Assembly (NCBI GenBank): GCA_003132305.1
Contig: PKXJ01000029.1
Span: 6,861-42,300, forward strand
Direction: 5' to 3'
Source of the DNA: Acidimicrobiaceae bacterium
GTDB taxonomy: Bacteria > Actinomycetota > Acidimicrobiia > Acidimicrobiales > RAAP-2
DNA length: 35,440 nt
Each line of letters starts with the position of its first letter. The first letter of the stretch is position 1. A model generated the notes under the pieces. The model searched no databases, was not told the DNA's origin, and saw only the letters and a program-made list of their open reading frames with translations. Position numbers and translations under genes: made by a program. This document shows positions 1 through 8,166 of the stretch, in pieces.

Positions 1-737
1 ACCAGTTCGCTGTCCGCTTCGACGACGTCAAAGGGCGGCCGACCGAGTTCGGCGGTGATGGCCATCCAAAAAATCACGAAGGGGACGAAGCCGAGACGTA
101 TGACGTTCCAGTGCCAGATGCCGTGGGCCTGGGAGGTCACGATGTCGTGGGTGGAGAGCGATCCCGTCACGAGCACGATGGTGACGATCGTGATGCCCAG
201 CGCCGCCTCGTAGCTGATCATCTGCGCGCTCGCGCGAACCGACGAGATGAGCGGGTACTTGGATCCCGACGCCCAACCCGCGAGCATCACGCCGTAGACC
301 GAGATCCCCGACATCGCGAGCAGGACCAGTATGCCCATGGGCGGGTTCGCGATTTGGAGCATCACTCGATGGCCCGCGATGTCTAAGGTCCCACCCAGCG
401 GCACGATCGAGAACGTAATGAGGGCGGGCACCAAGGCGAGGTAGGGCGCCAACTTAAAGACGAAGGGATCGGCCTCGGCCGGCAAGAGGTCTTCTTTAAA
501 AAACAGCTTGATGCCGTCGGCCAAGGTCTGCAAGATGCCAAAGGGACCCCAACGCTGCGGCCCGATGCGGCTCTGCATGTCGGAGATCGCCTTGCGCTCG
601 AACCAGATCATGAGGGTCACCGAGCCCATCAAGACCGCGAAGCCCACGATGACCTTGACCACCACGATCAAGAGCACGACGCCAAAGCCGTCGACGCCGT
701 GAACGAAGAGCGGATCGATCGTGGAGAGCCAGCTCAT
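1..737 (-). CDS. nuoH: NADH-quinone oxidoreductase subunit H (partial at window edge)
   Basis: NuoH is a membrane subunit of respiratory complex I that sits at the junction of the peripheral arm and membrane arm and helps form the quinone chamber. I translated the minus strand from ATG 737-735; 245 codons are visible and the 3' end lies beyond base 1. Family hallmarks seen are an N-terminal hydrophobic helix, the segment WFERKAISDMQSRIGPQRWG, then LADGIKLFFKED, and later AELGRPPFDVVEADSELV, all strongly conserved in NuoH. The ATG overlaps the nuoG stop as ATGA, so translation is probably coupled. Several transmembrane helices are evident between these motifs. It is the last visible gene of the nuo operon; nuoI-N would be expected to the left. 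The identification is very secure. Confidence 0.97.
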   Translation of the reverse strand, partial: MSWLSTIDPLFVHGVDGFGVVLLIVVVKVIVGFAVLMGSVTLMIWFERKAISDMQSRIGPQRWGPFGILQTLADGIKLFFKEDLLPAEADPFVFKLAPYLALVPALITFSIVPLGGTLDIAGHRVMLQIANPPMGILVLLAMSGISVYGVMLAGWASGSKYPLISSVRASAQMISYEAALGITIVTIVLVTGSLSTHDIVTSQAHGIWHWNVIRLGFVPFVIFWMAITAELGRPPFDVVEADSEL

Positions 738-3334
738 TTGGTCTTCAACCTCACCTGGGTGATAGCGCTCGACGGGTCCACCAGCGAGCGCGACGTGTCG
801 TCACCGTTCTCATCGATTGACGCGAAGACGACGTTGAGCGTGCCGCGCGGCGTCTCGTCGCTCAACGCGACCGGCAGACTCAGCGTGACCGTGGGACCCG
901 TCACGTCCACGACGTCGCCGGTCACGAGACCCAGCCGATCAAGGTCGAAGTGATTGAGGTACGCGGTCGTTCGCGCGACGAGGTTCGCGAGCGCGGGCGA
1001 CCCCTGCACCGCGACACCGTGGTCGTAGAGATGACGTGAGACGTTGAGCGCCAGGGCGTAGGCGTCGAACGCAGGAACCTCCACGCCGCGCCCGGCCGAG
1101 ATCTCACTCAACGTGGCGCCGATCGGCGACGGCGAAGGGCTGGCCTCTTCTTCGGCGACGGCGCCCGAGAACTCGCCGAGTCCGGCCATGTTCGTTGAAC
1201 GGATACCGGGAAACGCCATGGGGTCAAGGGGTCGACGCTCCACGCGCTCTCTGTCACGGCCCACCACGGCGCCCTCGTCGGAGACGTCGTTCAGCACACT
1301 GAGCGCGGGGTAGCCGACCGTTTCTTCGATGACTTTGGCGCACTCGACGTCGGAGAAGAGTCCCAAGCTCTGGCCACACTGCTCGGCCAGTTCGGCGGCG
1401 ATGTTGACGTCGGACCAGGCCGACCCGGGCGCGACGATCTTCGCCGTGACGGCCGTGACGCGACCTTCGATGTTGGTGACCGTGCCGTGGCGCTCGTGTT
1501 GTACCGCGGCCGGCAAGACCACGTCCGCGTAGGCCAGCGTTTTCCCGCCGTGTCCCGAGACCACGACCACACCACCGGCTTCGAGGGCCGCGCTCGCGCC
1601 GTCGACGTCGAGCACATTACCGAGCAGACAGCCCAAGAGCAGCACGGCCTTTTGCTCGCCCGTTCGAAGGGCTTCTAGTTGTTGGAGAGTGGTGCGACCC
1701 TCGTCGTTCGCGGCGTAACCGCGTCCCGGACGAAGTTTTGGTCCAAGACCCATGTCGAGCGCGCCCACGACGTTCGCTCGACGATGAGCCGGCAGGAACT
1801 TTGCCGCGGTGAACTTCTCCGCGAGAACGCGAATCGCGCGCTCCATGACGCCCGCGTCTTCGGCGAAGTTGGGACGTCCGACGATAAAGACGACACCTTC
1901 GCCACTTTCACCGAGTAGACGACGAGTTTCGTTGAGTTCGCTCTCGGTGACGTTCGAGCCCTTCAACACGGTGCCGTCGCTGCGCGTGAGGGCCTCGGCG
2001 ACGAGGTGAGCCTCGCCGGGGCGAACGGGCATCGAGACTCTCGCGAGCGAGTGCAGCCCGCTCGACGCAAAAGCGAACTCGACGAGTGCGTTCTCGCGCT
2101 TGATGAAGTTCTCTCTTAGACGTAAGAGGAGAACGGGAAGTTCTTCGCGCAGGTCTCCCGTCAACGTCACGACGACGCGGGCGTTCGCCGCTTCGTCGAT
2201 CGTGGCCTTCGGGAGGGCCTGAATCAGCGCGCCGTCGAGTCCGTCGCCGTACTGCGCGTCGAGGTTGTCACTACCCAGCACACCACGAACGAAACGCTCC
2301 CAGGCGAAGGCCCCTTCGTTGGTGAGCGCGGCGCCGCCAATGGCGCCCACGCCGCCGGGAACCTGCGCGGCGTCTTGAAGGATCGTCGCCGCGCGCGCCA
2401 GCGCCTCGCCCCACGTCGTGGGCGTCAAGACGCCGTTCATGCGAACGAGTGGTTCACGAAGGCGCGACGCCGCGCTCAGGGGATCGAGCGACGCCTCGTT
2501 GCCGTCGATTGAGTCAAGCGTGAAGCGGCCCTTGTCGCAGAGCCAGCCATGATTCACGGGCTCACTGTCGACGCCGAGCACGCGCGTGAGTCGATTGCCC
2601 GAGGACTGCACGGCCACCCGACATCCGACGGCACAGGTCGTGCAGGTGCTCTCGACCTGTTCTAAGTCCCAGGGGCGCGCGCTGAAGCGGTACGGCTTGG
2701 CGGTCAAGGCACCGACCGGACAGATCTGCACGGTGTTGCCCGAGAAGGTCGAGTCGAAGGGTGTCGTCGGCGACGGCGCGACTTCGATTTGATCGCCGCG
2801 ACCGGAGAAGGCGATCTCGGTGTCACCCGACACTTCGGCGCTAAAGCGCGTGCAGCGCGCGCACTGGATGCACCGTTCGCGATCAAGCAGCACGAGCTCG
2901 CCGATCTCGATGGGCTTGACGAAGTGACGCTTCTCTTCAACGAAACGCGTCTCGCCCGATCCGTGCGTCAGGGTCTGATCTTGGAGGGGACACTCGCCAC
3001 CCTTGTCACAGACCGGGCAGTCGAGTGGGTGGTTCGCGAGGAGGAACTCCAACACGCCGTCTTGGGCCTTCTTCACCTTTTCCGAGTCGGTGACGACCGT
3101 CATGCCGTCGTGCACTTTGATGTAGCACGCCGGTTGCAACGTCGCGCCGCGCGGGCCATCAACTTCGACGAGGCACATTCGACACATGCCCACGGGTTCC
3201 ATACGGGGGTGGTAACAGAATCGTGGCACGTAGTGACCCGCGCGTTCGGCCGCTTCAATCACTAACTCACCGGGCGCGGCCTCGAGGCTTCGCCCGTTCA
3301 CGGAGATAGTCACACCGGACTTGACGTCAGTCAA
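734..3334 (-). CDS. nuoG: NADH-quinone oxidoreductase subunit G
   Basis: NuoG is the large iron-sulfur subunit of the complex I peripheral arm, passing electrons from NuoF towards NuoB. The N-terminus is a [2Fe-2S] ferredoxin domain (Cys40, Cys51, Cys54 plus a Cys in QPACYIK). It is followed by the DCPVCDKGGECPLQ region, a RCIQCARC cluster, a CTTCAVGC cluster, and then a molybdopterin-oxidoreductase-like domain without an obvious cofactor role, as usual in NuoG. The open frame runs further upstream, but that part has no family similarity. I chose TTG 3334-3332, which overlaps the nuoF stop by 8 bases and has GGGAGG 8 bases upstream, giving 866 residues. GTG 3313 is the alternative start. The C-terminal 100-150 residues are less familiar to me. 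Confidence 0.94.
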   Translation of the reverse strand: MTDVKSGVTISVNGRSLEAAPGELVIEAAERAGHYVPRFCYHPRMEPVGMCRMCLVEVDGPRGATLQPACYIKVHDGMTVVTDSEKVKKAQDGVLEFLLANHPLDCPVCDKGGECPLQDQTLTHGSGETRFVEEKRHFVKPIEIGELVLLDRERCIQCARCTRFSAEVSGDTEIAFSGRGDQIEVAPSPTTPFDSTFSGNTVQICPVGALTAKPYRFSARPWDLEQVESTCTTCAVGCRVAVQSSGNRLTRVLGVDSEPVNHGWLCDKGRFTLDSIDGNEASLDPLSAASRLREPLVRMNGVLTPTTWGEALARAATILQDAAQVPGGVGAIGGAALTNEGAFAWERFVRGVLGSDNLDAQYGDGLDGALIQALPKATIDEAANARVVVTLTGDLREELPVLLLRLRENFIKRENALVEFAFASSGLHSLARVSMPVRPGEAHLVAEALTRSDGTVLKGSNVTESELNETRRLLGESGEGVVFIVGRPNFAEDAGVMERAIRVLAEKFTAAKFLPAHRRANVVGALDMGLGPKLRPGRGYAANDEGRTTLQQLEALRTGEQKAVLLLGCLLGNVLDVDGASAALEAGGVVVVSGHGGKTLAYADVVLPAAVQHERHGTVTNIEGRVTAVTAKIVAPGSAWSDVNIAAELAEQCGQSLGLFSDVECAKVIEETVGYPALSVLNDVSDEGAVVGRDRERVERRPLDPMAFPGIRSTNMAGLGEFSGAVAEEEASPSPSPIGATLSEISAGRGVEVPAFDAYALALNVSRHLYDHGVAVQGSPALANLVARTTAYLNHFDLDRLGLVTGDVVDVTGPTVTLSLPVALSDETPRGTLNVVFASIDENGDDTSRSLVDPSSAITQVRLKTK

Positions 3335-4631
3335 AGGGACAACCTCCCTTTTGGACGTGGCTAATGAACTCACTGCGGAACATCGAAATGGCGCGGGTGA
3401 CCGACGAAGGGATCGAGGGACCGAGCGGACAGATGGTGGTTTGTTGCGGCGGCCAACCGAGGCCGGGCGCGATGTTGTCACAGAGATCGAGCAGAAGTTC
3501 GAGGTCCTCGACGCGTCCGCCACCGTGCTCCATTCGGTACATCACGCGTTCGATCCAACCAGAACCTTCACGGCACGGCGTGCACTCACCGCAGGACTCC
3601 CGAGCGAAGAACTTCGTTATGCGCCACGCGGCACGAACCACGCAGGTCGTTTCATCAAAGACGATGACTGAACCCGACCCGAGCATCGAGCCCTTCTCGC
3701 CCACCTCGTCTTGGCCGAGGGGCGTGTCCAACAGTTCCGGTCCGAACCACGGCGCCGAGACCCCACCGGGAACGAAGGCCTTGATGGTGTGGCCGTCGAG
3801 CAGCCCGCCGCCGAGTTTCGGGTCATAGATGAGATCGCGAAACGTGTTCTTCACCATCTCGACCTCGAAGACGCCGGGATTCTTCACGCGGCCCGCGAGC
3901 GCGAAGAGCCGCGTCCCGGTCGATCGACCGGCGCCCAGGGCCGCGAAGGCCTCGCCACCGTTCAACACAATCCAGGGAATGTTGGACATGGTCTCGACGT
4001 TGTTGACGACCGTGGGCTCGCCGTAGAGTCCGCTCACCGCGGGAAAGAACGGCGGCTTGATGCGCGGAAAGCCCCGCTTGCCCTCGAGTGATTCCAAGAG
4101 CGCCGTCTCGTCACCGCAGATGTACGCGCCCGCGCCCGGGTGCACGACGATATCGAGGGAAAAGTCCGAGCCGAAGATCTTTGATCCGAGCGCGCCGTGT
4201 TCGTAGGCGTCGTTGACGGCCTGTTGGACCCGCTCGAGTCCGAGCGCGAACTCGCCGCGCACGTAAAAGAACACTTGACTTACCTGCAGCGCGTACGCCG
4301 AGATGATGATGCCCTCGATGATTTGGTGCGGATCGCGTTCGAGGAGGAGATGATCCTTGAAGGTCGCCGGTTCGGACTCGTCACCGTTCACGACGAGGTA
4401 CGAGACCGGCGATTTACGCAACATCGACCACTTACGACCCGCCGGGAAGCCCGCGCCCCCCCGACCAAGCAACGAGGCCTCGTCGACTTCGAGCGCGACG
4501 TCCTCGGGAAACATCGTGAGGGCCTTACGAAGCCCCTCGTAGCCGCCCGTCGCGAGAAACCGCGCCAGGGTGAACGAGTCGTCGTACCCGGTACGCGCCG
4601 TGACGATGCGGGGGGCTTCGAGGGTGGCCAC
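3327..4631 (-). CDS. nuoF: NADH-quinone oxidoreductase subunit F (NADH-binding, 51 kDa)
   Basis: NuoF oxidises NADH through FMN and hands electrons to the N3 [4Fe-4S] cluster. The 434-residue product has the glycine-rich NADH/FMN motif GRGGAGFPAGRKW (57-69), the FMN segment NGDESEPATFKDH, GAGAYICGDETALLESLEGK, and the N3 ligands Cys347, Cys350 and Cys353 (SCGECTPCR) with Cys401 (TICPLG). Length and motif order match the family. The GTG start (4631-4629) shares its first base with the nuoE TAG stop, so the two genes abut as TAGTG and are likely translationally coupled. The stop lies inside the start region of nuoG. No missing residues were noticed. Confidence 0.97.
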   Translation of the reverse strand: MATLEAPRIVTARTGYDDSFTLARFLATGGYEGLRKALTMFPEDVALEVDEASLLGRGGAGFPAGRKWSMLRKSPVSYLVVNGDESEPATFKDHLLLERDPHQIIEGIIISAYALQVSQVFFYVRGEFALGLERVQQAVNDAYEHGALGSKIFGSDFSLDIVVHPGAGAYICGDETALLESLEGKRGFPRIKPPFFPAVSGLYGEPTVVNNVETMSNIPWIVLNGGEAFAALGAGRSTGTRLFALAGRVKNPGVFEVEMVKNTFRDLIYDPKLGGGLLDGHTIKAFVPGGVSAPWFGPELLDTPLGQDEVGEKGSMLGSGSVIVFDETTCVVRAAWRITKFFARESCGECTPCREGSGWIERVMYRMEHGGGRVEDLELLLDLCDNIAPGLGWPPQQTTICPLGPSIPSSVTRAISMFRSEFISHVQKGGCPFD

Positions 4632-5248
4632 TACTTCTTCTCCCCTTCGCGCTTCGCCCGCGCCGCCTTCGCCTCTTCGCGCTCGGTAGCGATCTCACTC
4701 TTGGAAGCGTGCAGGCCGCCACTTCGACGCACTCGTAGCAGTGTGCCGTGGACGGGAATGTCGTGATCGCGACGTCCCTCTCTGAGTTCACCGACAAGTC
4801 CGTCAAAGGTCTCGGGAGTCGTCGTTCGAACGAAGCGGTGATTCACCTGCACGCAGGGCGCGAAGTTGCAGTCGGCGAGACACTCGGTCTCTTCCAGCGT
4901 AAAGAGTCCGTTGTCCGACGTTGAACCCACCGAGCACCCCAACGTCGAACTGGCGTGGTCGAGCAGCTCTAATCCCCCGGCCAAGAGACAGGCAATGTTC
5001 GTGCAGATGCCGACGACGTACTTGCCGACGGGCTCGAGGTGGAGCATGTCGTAGAAGGCGGCCGTGCCCCGCACGTCCGCCGGCGTCGTGCCGGTCAGTT
5101 CGGCGACTTCAGCGATGCCCTCGACGCTGACGTAGCCGTCTTGCTCTTGGGCGAGATGAAGCAACGGCAACATCGCCGAACGAGGTCGCGGGTAGAGCGC
5201 CACGAGTTCTTCGGCGCGCTGGCGAAGTTCGACGCGCAGGTGACTCAC
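4631..5248 (-). CDS. nuoE: NADH-quinone oxidoreductase subunit E (24 kDa)
   Basis: NuoE is the thioredoxin-fold [2Fe-2S] subunit of the NADH dehydrogenase module and pairs with NuoF. Cluster N1a ligands are visible as Cys82-x4-Cys87 (CTNIAC) and Cys123-x3-Cys127 (CLADC). The frame is open for another 350 bases upstream inside nuoD, but that extension is not NuoE-like. I chose GTG 5248-5246 because it overlaps the nuoD TGA as GTGA, the same coupling used by nuoC and nuoD, and gives 205 residues. The last 25 or so residues are a highly charged Lys/Glu/Arg tail that extends past the usual end of the domain. No function is assigned to the tail. Confidence 0.95.
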   Translation of the reverse strand: MSHLRVELRQRAEELVALYPRPRSAMLPLLHLAQEQDGYVSVEGIAEVAELTGTTPADVRGTAAFYDMLHLEPVGKYVVGICTNIACLLAGGLELLDHASSTLGCSVGSTSDNGLFTLEETECLADCNFAPCVQVNHRFVRTTTPETFDGLVGELREGRRDHDIPVHGTLLRVRRSGGLHASKSEIATEREEAKAARAKREGEKK

Positions 5249-6597
5249 CGGTCCACCTCGCCCATGATGGGGTCGACCGACGAGATGACGGTGATGGCGT
5301 CCGAGACCGATCCGCCGCGCATCAAGAGTGGCACGGCTTGCATGTTCACGAAACTCGGCGCGCGTACGTGAATCCGGTACGGCTTGGGTCCCCCGTCGGC
5401 GACGAGGTAGCAGCCAAGTTCGCCGCGCGGCGACTCGATGGCGCTGTAGACCTCGCCGGCCGGCACTTGGAAACCCTCGGTGAAGAGTTTGAAGTGGTGA
5501 ATCAACGCCTCCATCGACTCGTCGATTCGCGCGCGCGGCGGCGGCGTGACCTTGGGGTCCTGGCTGCGGTAGTCGCCGCTCGGCATCTTCTCGATGCACT
5601 GGCGCACAATGCGCAGCGACTCACGAATTTCGTTGAGGCGAATGGCGTACCGGTCGAAGTTGTCGCCGAAGGTGCCGACGATGACGTCGAATTCCACCTC
5701 GTTGTAGGCCAGGTACGGCATCGAGCGACGAAGGTCCCACGGGACGCCCGTCGAGCGAAGGAGTGGACCCGTCACGCCGAGGGCCAACGCCTCTTCGGCG
5801 GTGATGGGCGCGACGCCGATCATGCGACCGCGAAAGATGGGCTGACCGGTCAAGAGTTCGTCGTACTCGAAGGTCCGCTCGTAGATCGTGTCGCAGATGA
5901 CGAGCACGTCGTCTTCCCAGCCGTCGGGCAGATCCGCGGCTACCCCGCCGGGTCGCACGTAGTTGAGGTTCATCCGCAGTCCGGCGGTCTTTTCGAAGAA
6001 GGCGAGGATCAACTCGCGCTCTCGAAAGCCGTAGATCATCATTGAGGTCGCGCCCAAGTCCATGCCGTTCGTCGCGAGCCACACCAGGTGCGACGCGACG
6101 CGATTGAGTTCGGACATCATCATGCGAATCCAGATGGCGCGGGTGGGCACTTCAATGCCGAGCAGCTTCTCCACGGCCATCGAGTAGCCCAGTTCATTGG
6201 CAATGGGACTGACGTAGTCCATGCGCGTCACGTTGGTGCCGCCCTGGACGTAACTCAGCACCTCGCCGGTCTTTTCCATGCCGGTGTGCAGATAGCCAAT
6301 GACGGGCTTGGTACGCAGCACGAACTCGCCGTCGAGTTCGAGCATGAGACGAAGGACCCCGTGGGTCGAGGGGTGCGCGGGCCCCATGTTGATAATCATC
6401 GTCTCGTCGTCGCGGCGTTCGAAGTCGACGTCGTTGGGATCGAGCGTCAGTCCGCTCTGGCGAAGAACGGCGCCGACCTCGCGACCGAGTTCGTCGGTGG
6501 TCGTCTTCTTTCGCGGCTGTAGGCCTTGCGCGCCCTCGGACGTTTCAGCGGCGAGCAGATCAACGCGCTCGGCGACGCGGATTGTGGGATCACTCAC
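5245..6597 (-). CDS. nuoD: NADH-quinone oxidoreductase subunit D (49 kDa)
   Basis: NuoD is the 49-kDa-type subunit that, with NuoB and NuoH, forms the quinone-binding pocket of complex I. The 450-residue product carries the signature GPAHPSTHGVLRL (residues 72-84), GYLHTGMEK, DYVSPIANELGY, and near the C-terminus PRGELGCYLVADGG. The GTG start (6597-6595) overlaps the nuoC TGA as GTGA. Roughly 65 residues precede the conserved core and look poorly conserved (RKKTTTDELG region). A shorter protein starting further downstream is possible but would lose the overlap coupling seen throughout this operon. The family call is secure. Confidence 0.97.
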   Translation of the reverse strand: MSDPTIRVAERVDLLAAETSEGAQGLQPRKKTTTDELGREVGAVLRQSGLTLDPNDVDFERRDDETMIINMGPAHPSTHGVLRLMLELDGEFVLRTKPVIGYLHTGMEKTGEVLSYVQGGTNVTRMDYVSPIANELGYSMAVEKLLGIEVPTRAIWIRMMMSELNRVASHLVWLATNGMDLGATSMMIYGFRERELILAFFEKTAGLRMNLNYVRPGGVAADLPDGWEDDVLVICDTIYERTFEYDELLTGQPIFRGRMIGVAPITAEEALALGVTGPLLRSTGVPWDLRRSMPYLAYNEVEFDVIVGTFGDNFDRYAIRLNEIRESLRIVRQCIEKMPSGDYRSQDPKVTPPPRARIDESMEALIHHFKLFTEGFQVPAGEVYSAIESPRGELGCYLVADGGPKPYRIHVRAPSFVNMQAVPLLMRGGSVSDAITVISSVDPIMGEVDR

Positions 6598-7088
6598 CGG
6601 GGACCTGGCGCTTCTTTGAACTGCACGGGAACTTTGCCAACGGCGTAGTCCTTACGCAGGGGGTGACCCTCCCAGTCTTCGGGCATCAAGATGCGCGTCA
6701 AGTCGGGGTGGCCGCTAAAGAGCACGCCAAAGAGATCGAAGGCTTCGCGCTCCATGGCTTCGGTGCCGGGATAGAGATCGAAGAGCGTGTCGAGGCGGGG
6801 TTCTTCGTTGCCCGCTTGCACGCGAATGCGCACGCGCTGTTTCTTCGAAAGACTGAGCAGATTGACGACGATCTCAAAACGCGTGGCGCTAACGCCCTCA
6901 GGCAGTGGACGGTCCAGGTGCTCAAGGTAGTCGACGGCGCAGAGATCGACGCACATCTCGAAGCCGTCGTCTTTGAACGAGCGCACCAGGGGCACGTACT
7001 CTTCGAGCGTCGGAAAGCAGCCGAGGTCGCTCGCCAGCACGTCGGCGGTAACGACGCCTGGGGGGGCCGTAAGAGGAAGCGGGATCAC
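6594..7088 (-). CDS. nuoC: NADH-quinone oxidoreductase subunit C (30 kDa)
   Basis: NuoC is the 30-kDa-type subunit of the complex I peripheral arm; here it is a stand-alone gene, not fused to nuoD. Recognisable family features are [10 protein letters not shown] in the N-terminal half and the C-terminal signature [18 protein letters not shown] followed by [16 protein letters not shown] start it at GTG 7088-7086, which overlaps the nuoB TGA as GTGA and gives 164 residues. The open frame continues upstream as arginine-rich sequence antisense to nothing conserved, and that part is not counted. The C-terminus ends in [10 protein letters not shown], a typical post-signature tail. Confidence 0.95.
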   Translation of the reverse strand: MIPLPLTAPPGVVTADVLASDLGCFPTLEEYVPLVRSFKDDGFEMCVDLCAVDYLEHLDRPLPEGVSATRFEIVVNLLSLSKKQRVRIRVQAGNEEPRLDTLFDLYPGTEAMEREAFDLFGVLFSGHPDLTRILMPEDWEGHPLRKDYAVGKVPVQFKEAPGPR

Positions 7089-7648
7089 TTCGGCGTTCCC
7101 ACCCTTACGGCCACGGGAACTTCCGGCGTCCAGACGTTCGACTGGTCTTCTACGTGCGTGGGGCGACCTTCGTGGCGCCGCTGGAGGATCTCGCCGGTGC
7201 GGATCTGCTCGTGGAGGGTCAATATGGCGTGCATGAGGGTCTCGGGGCTCGGAGGGCACCCCGGCGCGTAGACGTCCACGGGGACAATTTGGTCAACGCC
7301 CTGCACGATGGCGTAGTTGTTAAAGAGGCCACCGCTCGACGCGCACACGCCCATCGAAATCACCCACTTGGGCTCCATCATCTGGTCGTAGACCTGGCGA
7401 AGAACCGGCGCCATCTTCTGGGATACGCGCCCGGCCACGATCATGAGGTCGGCCTGGCGCGGCGAGTTGCGAAAGACCTCCATGCCGTAGCGCGCGAGGT
7501 CGTAGTTCGCGGCGCCCGCCGCCATCATCTCGATCGCGCAACACGCGAGACCGAAGGTCGCCGGCCACACCGAGGCCCGCCGGGCCCAGCGCACCAGGTC
7601 TTCGACCTGGCCGGTAAGAAAGTTGTGTTGGAGATCTTCGAAGGCCAC
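7085..7648 (-). CDS. nuoB: NADH-quinone oxidoreductase subunit B (20 kDa)
   Basis: NuoB holds the terminal N2 [4Fe-4S] cluster that reduces the quinone. All four ligands are visible: the tandem Cys36-Cys37 ([10 protein letters not shown]), Cys102 (GVCASSGG) and Cys131 ([10 protein letters not shown]). The 187-residue length fits the family. The GTG start (7648-7646) shares a base with the nuoA TAG stop (TAGTG), as seen again at nuoE/nuoF. The C-terminal 40 residues after ILTLHEQI are variable, as is common. It sits second in the operon after nuoA. Confidence 0.98.
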   Translation of the reverse strand: MAFEDLQHNFLTGQVEDLVRWARRASVWPATFGLACCAIEMMAAGAANYDLARYGMEVFRNSPRQADLMIVAGRVSQKMAPVLRQVYDQMMEPKWVISMGVCASSGGLFNNYAIVQGVDQIVPVDVYAPGCPPSPETLMHAILTLHEQIRTGEILQRRHEGRPTHVEDQSNVWTPEVPVAVRVGTPK

Positions 7649-8097
7649 TACGCCACTTCCTTTTCGTCGGCGCCAATGCGCACAATCGTCGAAGAACTCG
7701 TACGGGGCGGCATGCCCGGTACCAAGTGCTTGATCGGTCCCCAGGTGAGGGCCCCTTCGGCCACCAAAAAGAGCAGCGCACCAAAGACGGCGACGGAAAA
7801 GACCAGTACTTCAATGAGACCAAAGCCACGAAGTTGGCGAAAGACCACGGCGAAGGGGTACATGAAGACGACTTCGATGTCGAAGATCACGAAGATCATC
7901 GCCACGAGGTAAAAGCGCACCGGAAAACGTTGTGGCGGCTCGATCTCGGGGACAATCCCACACTCGTAGGGCGCGAGCTTCGCGTCCGATGGTCGTTTGC
8001 GTGGCGCCAGAAACGCCGACGCTACAAACGATCCCGACGCAAAGAGCACTCCGAGTATGAGCAGCCCCAGTATTGGTAAGTACTGGTCCACGTCCAT
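7648..8097 (-). CDS. nuoA: NADH-quinone oxidoreductase subunit A
   Basis: NuoA is a small membrane subunit of complex I with three transmembrane helices. The product (149 residues from ATG 8097-8095) shows an N-terminal helix ([12 protein letters not shown]), the conserved loop [11 protein letters not shown], then [20 protein letters not shown] and a third helix around [14 protein letters not shown]. The reading frame stays open further upstream under the divergent gene, but homology starts at this ATG. It is the first gene of the nuo operon. No strong Shine-Dalgarno is seen; GAGG lies about 13 bases upstream. The 69 bases to the divergent flavoprotein gene must hold its promoter, and I could not identify a convincing one on this strand. 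Confidence 0.95.
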   Translation of the reverse strand: MDVDQYLPILGLLILGVLFASGSFVASAFLAPRKRPSDAKLAPYECGIVPEIEPPQRFPVRFYLVAMIFVIFDIEVVFMYPFAVVFRQLRGFGLIEVLVFSVAVFGALLFLVAEGALTWGPIKHLVPGMPPRTSSSTIVRIGADEKEVA

Positions 8098-8132
8098 TAT
8101 TTCTACCAGACCTCGCGAGACCCTTTCGACGG

Positions 8133-8160
8133 TTGAGGCACTCTGGCCACGACGTAGGCT
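8133..8160 (+). promoter_or_regulatory. Predicted promoter of the geranylgeranyl-reductase-family gene (leaderless)
   Basis: TTGAGG (8133-8138) and TAGGCT (8155-8160) are separated by 16 bases and form a reasonable sigma-70-type promoter. The hexamer ends six bases before GTG 8167, so transcription would start at or next to the start codon. No Shine-Dalgarno precedes the gene, which fits a leaderless mRNA. Confidence 0.6.
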
Positions 8161-8166
8161 TGACGC

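Noticed and set aside
5249-5599. Upstream extension of the nuoE frame
   Set aside because: The extra residues are Arg-rich and not NuoE-like. GTG 5248 overlaps the nuoD stop in the same way as its neighbours.
8098-8166. Rex operator between nuoA and the divergent gene
   Set aside because: I looked for a TGTGA-like/TCACA-like palindrome and found none, so Rex control of nuo is not supported by this sequence alone.
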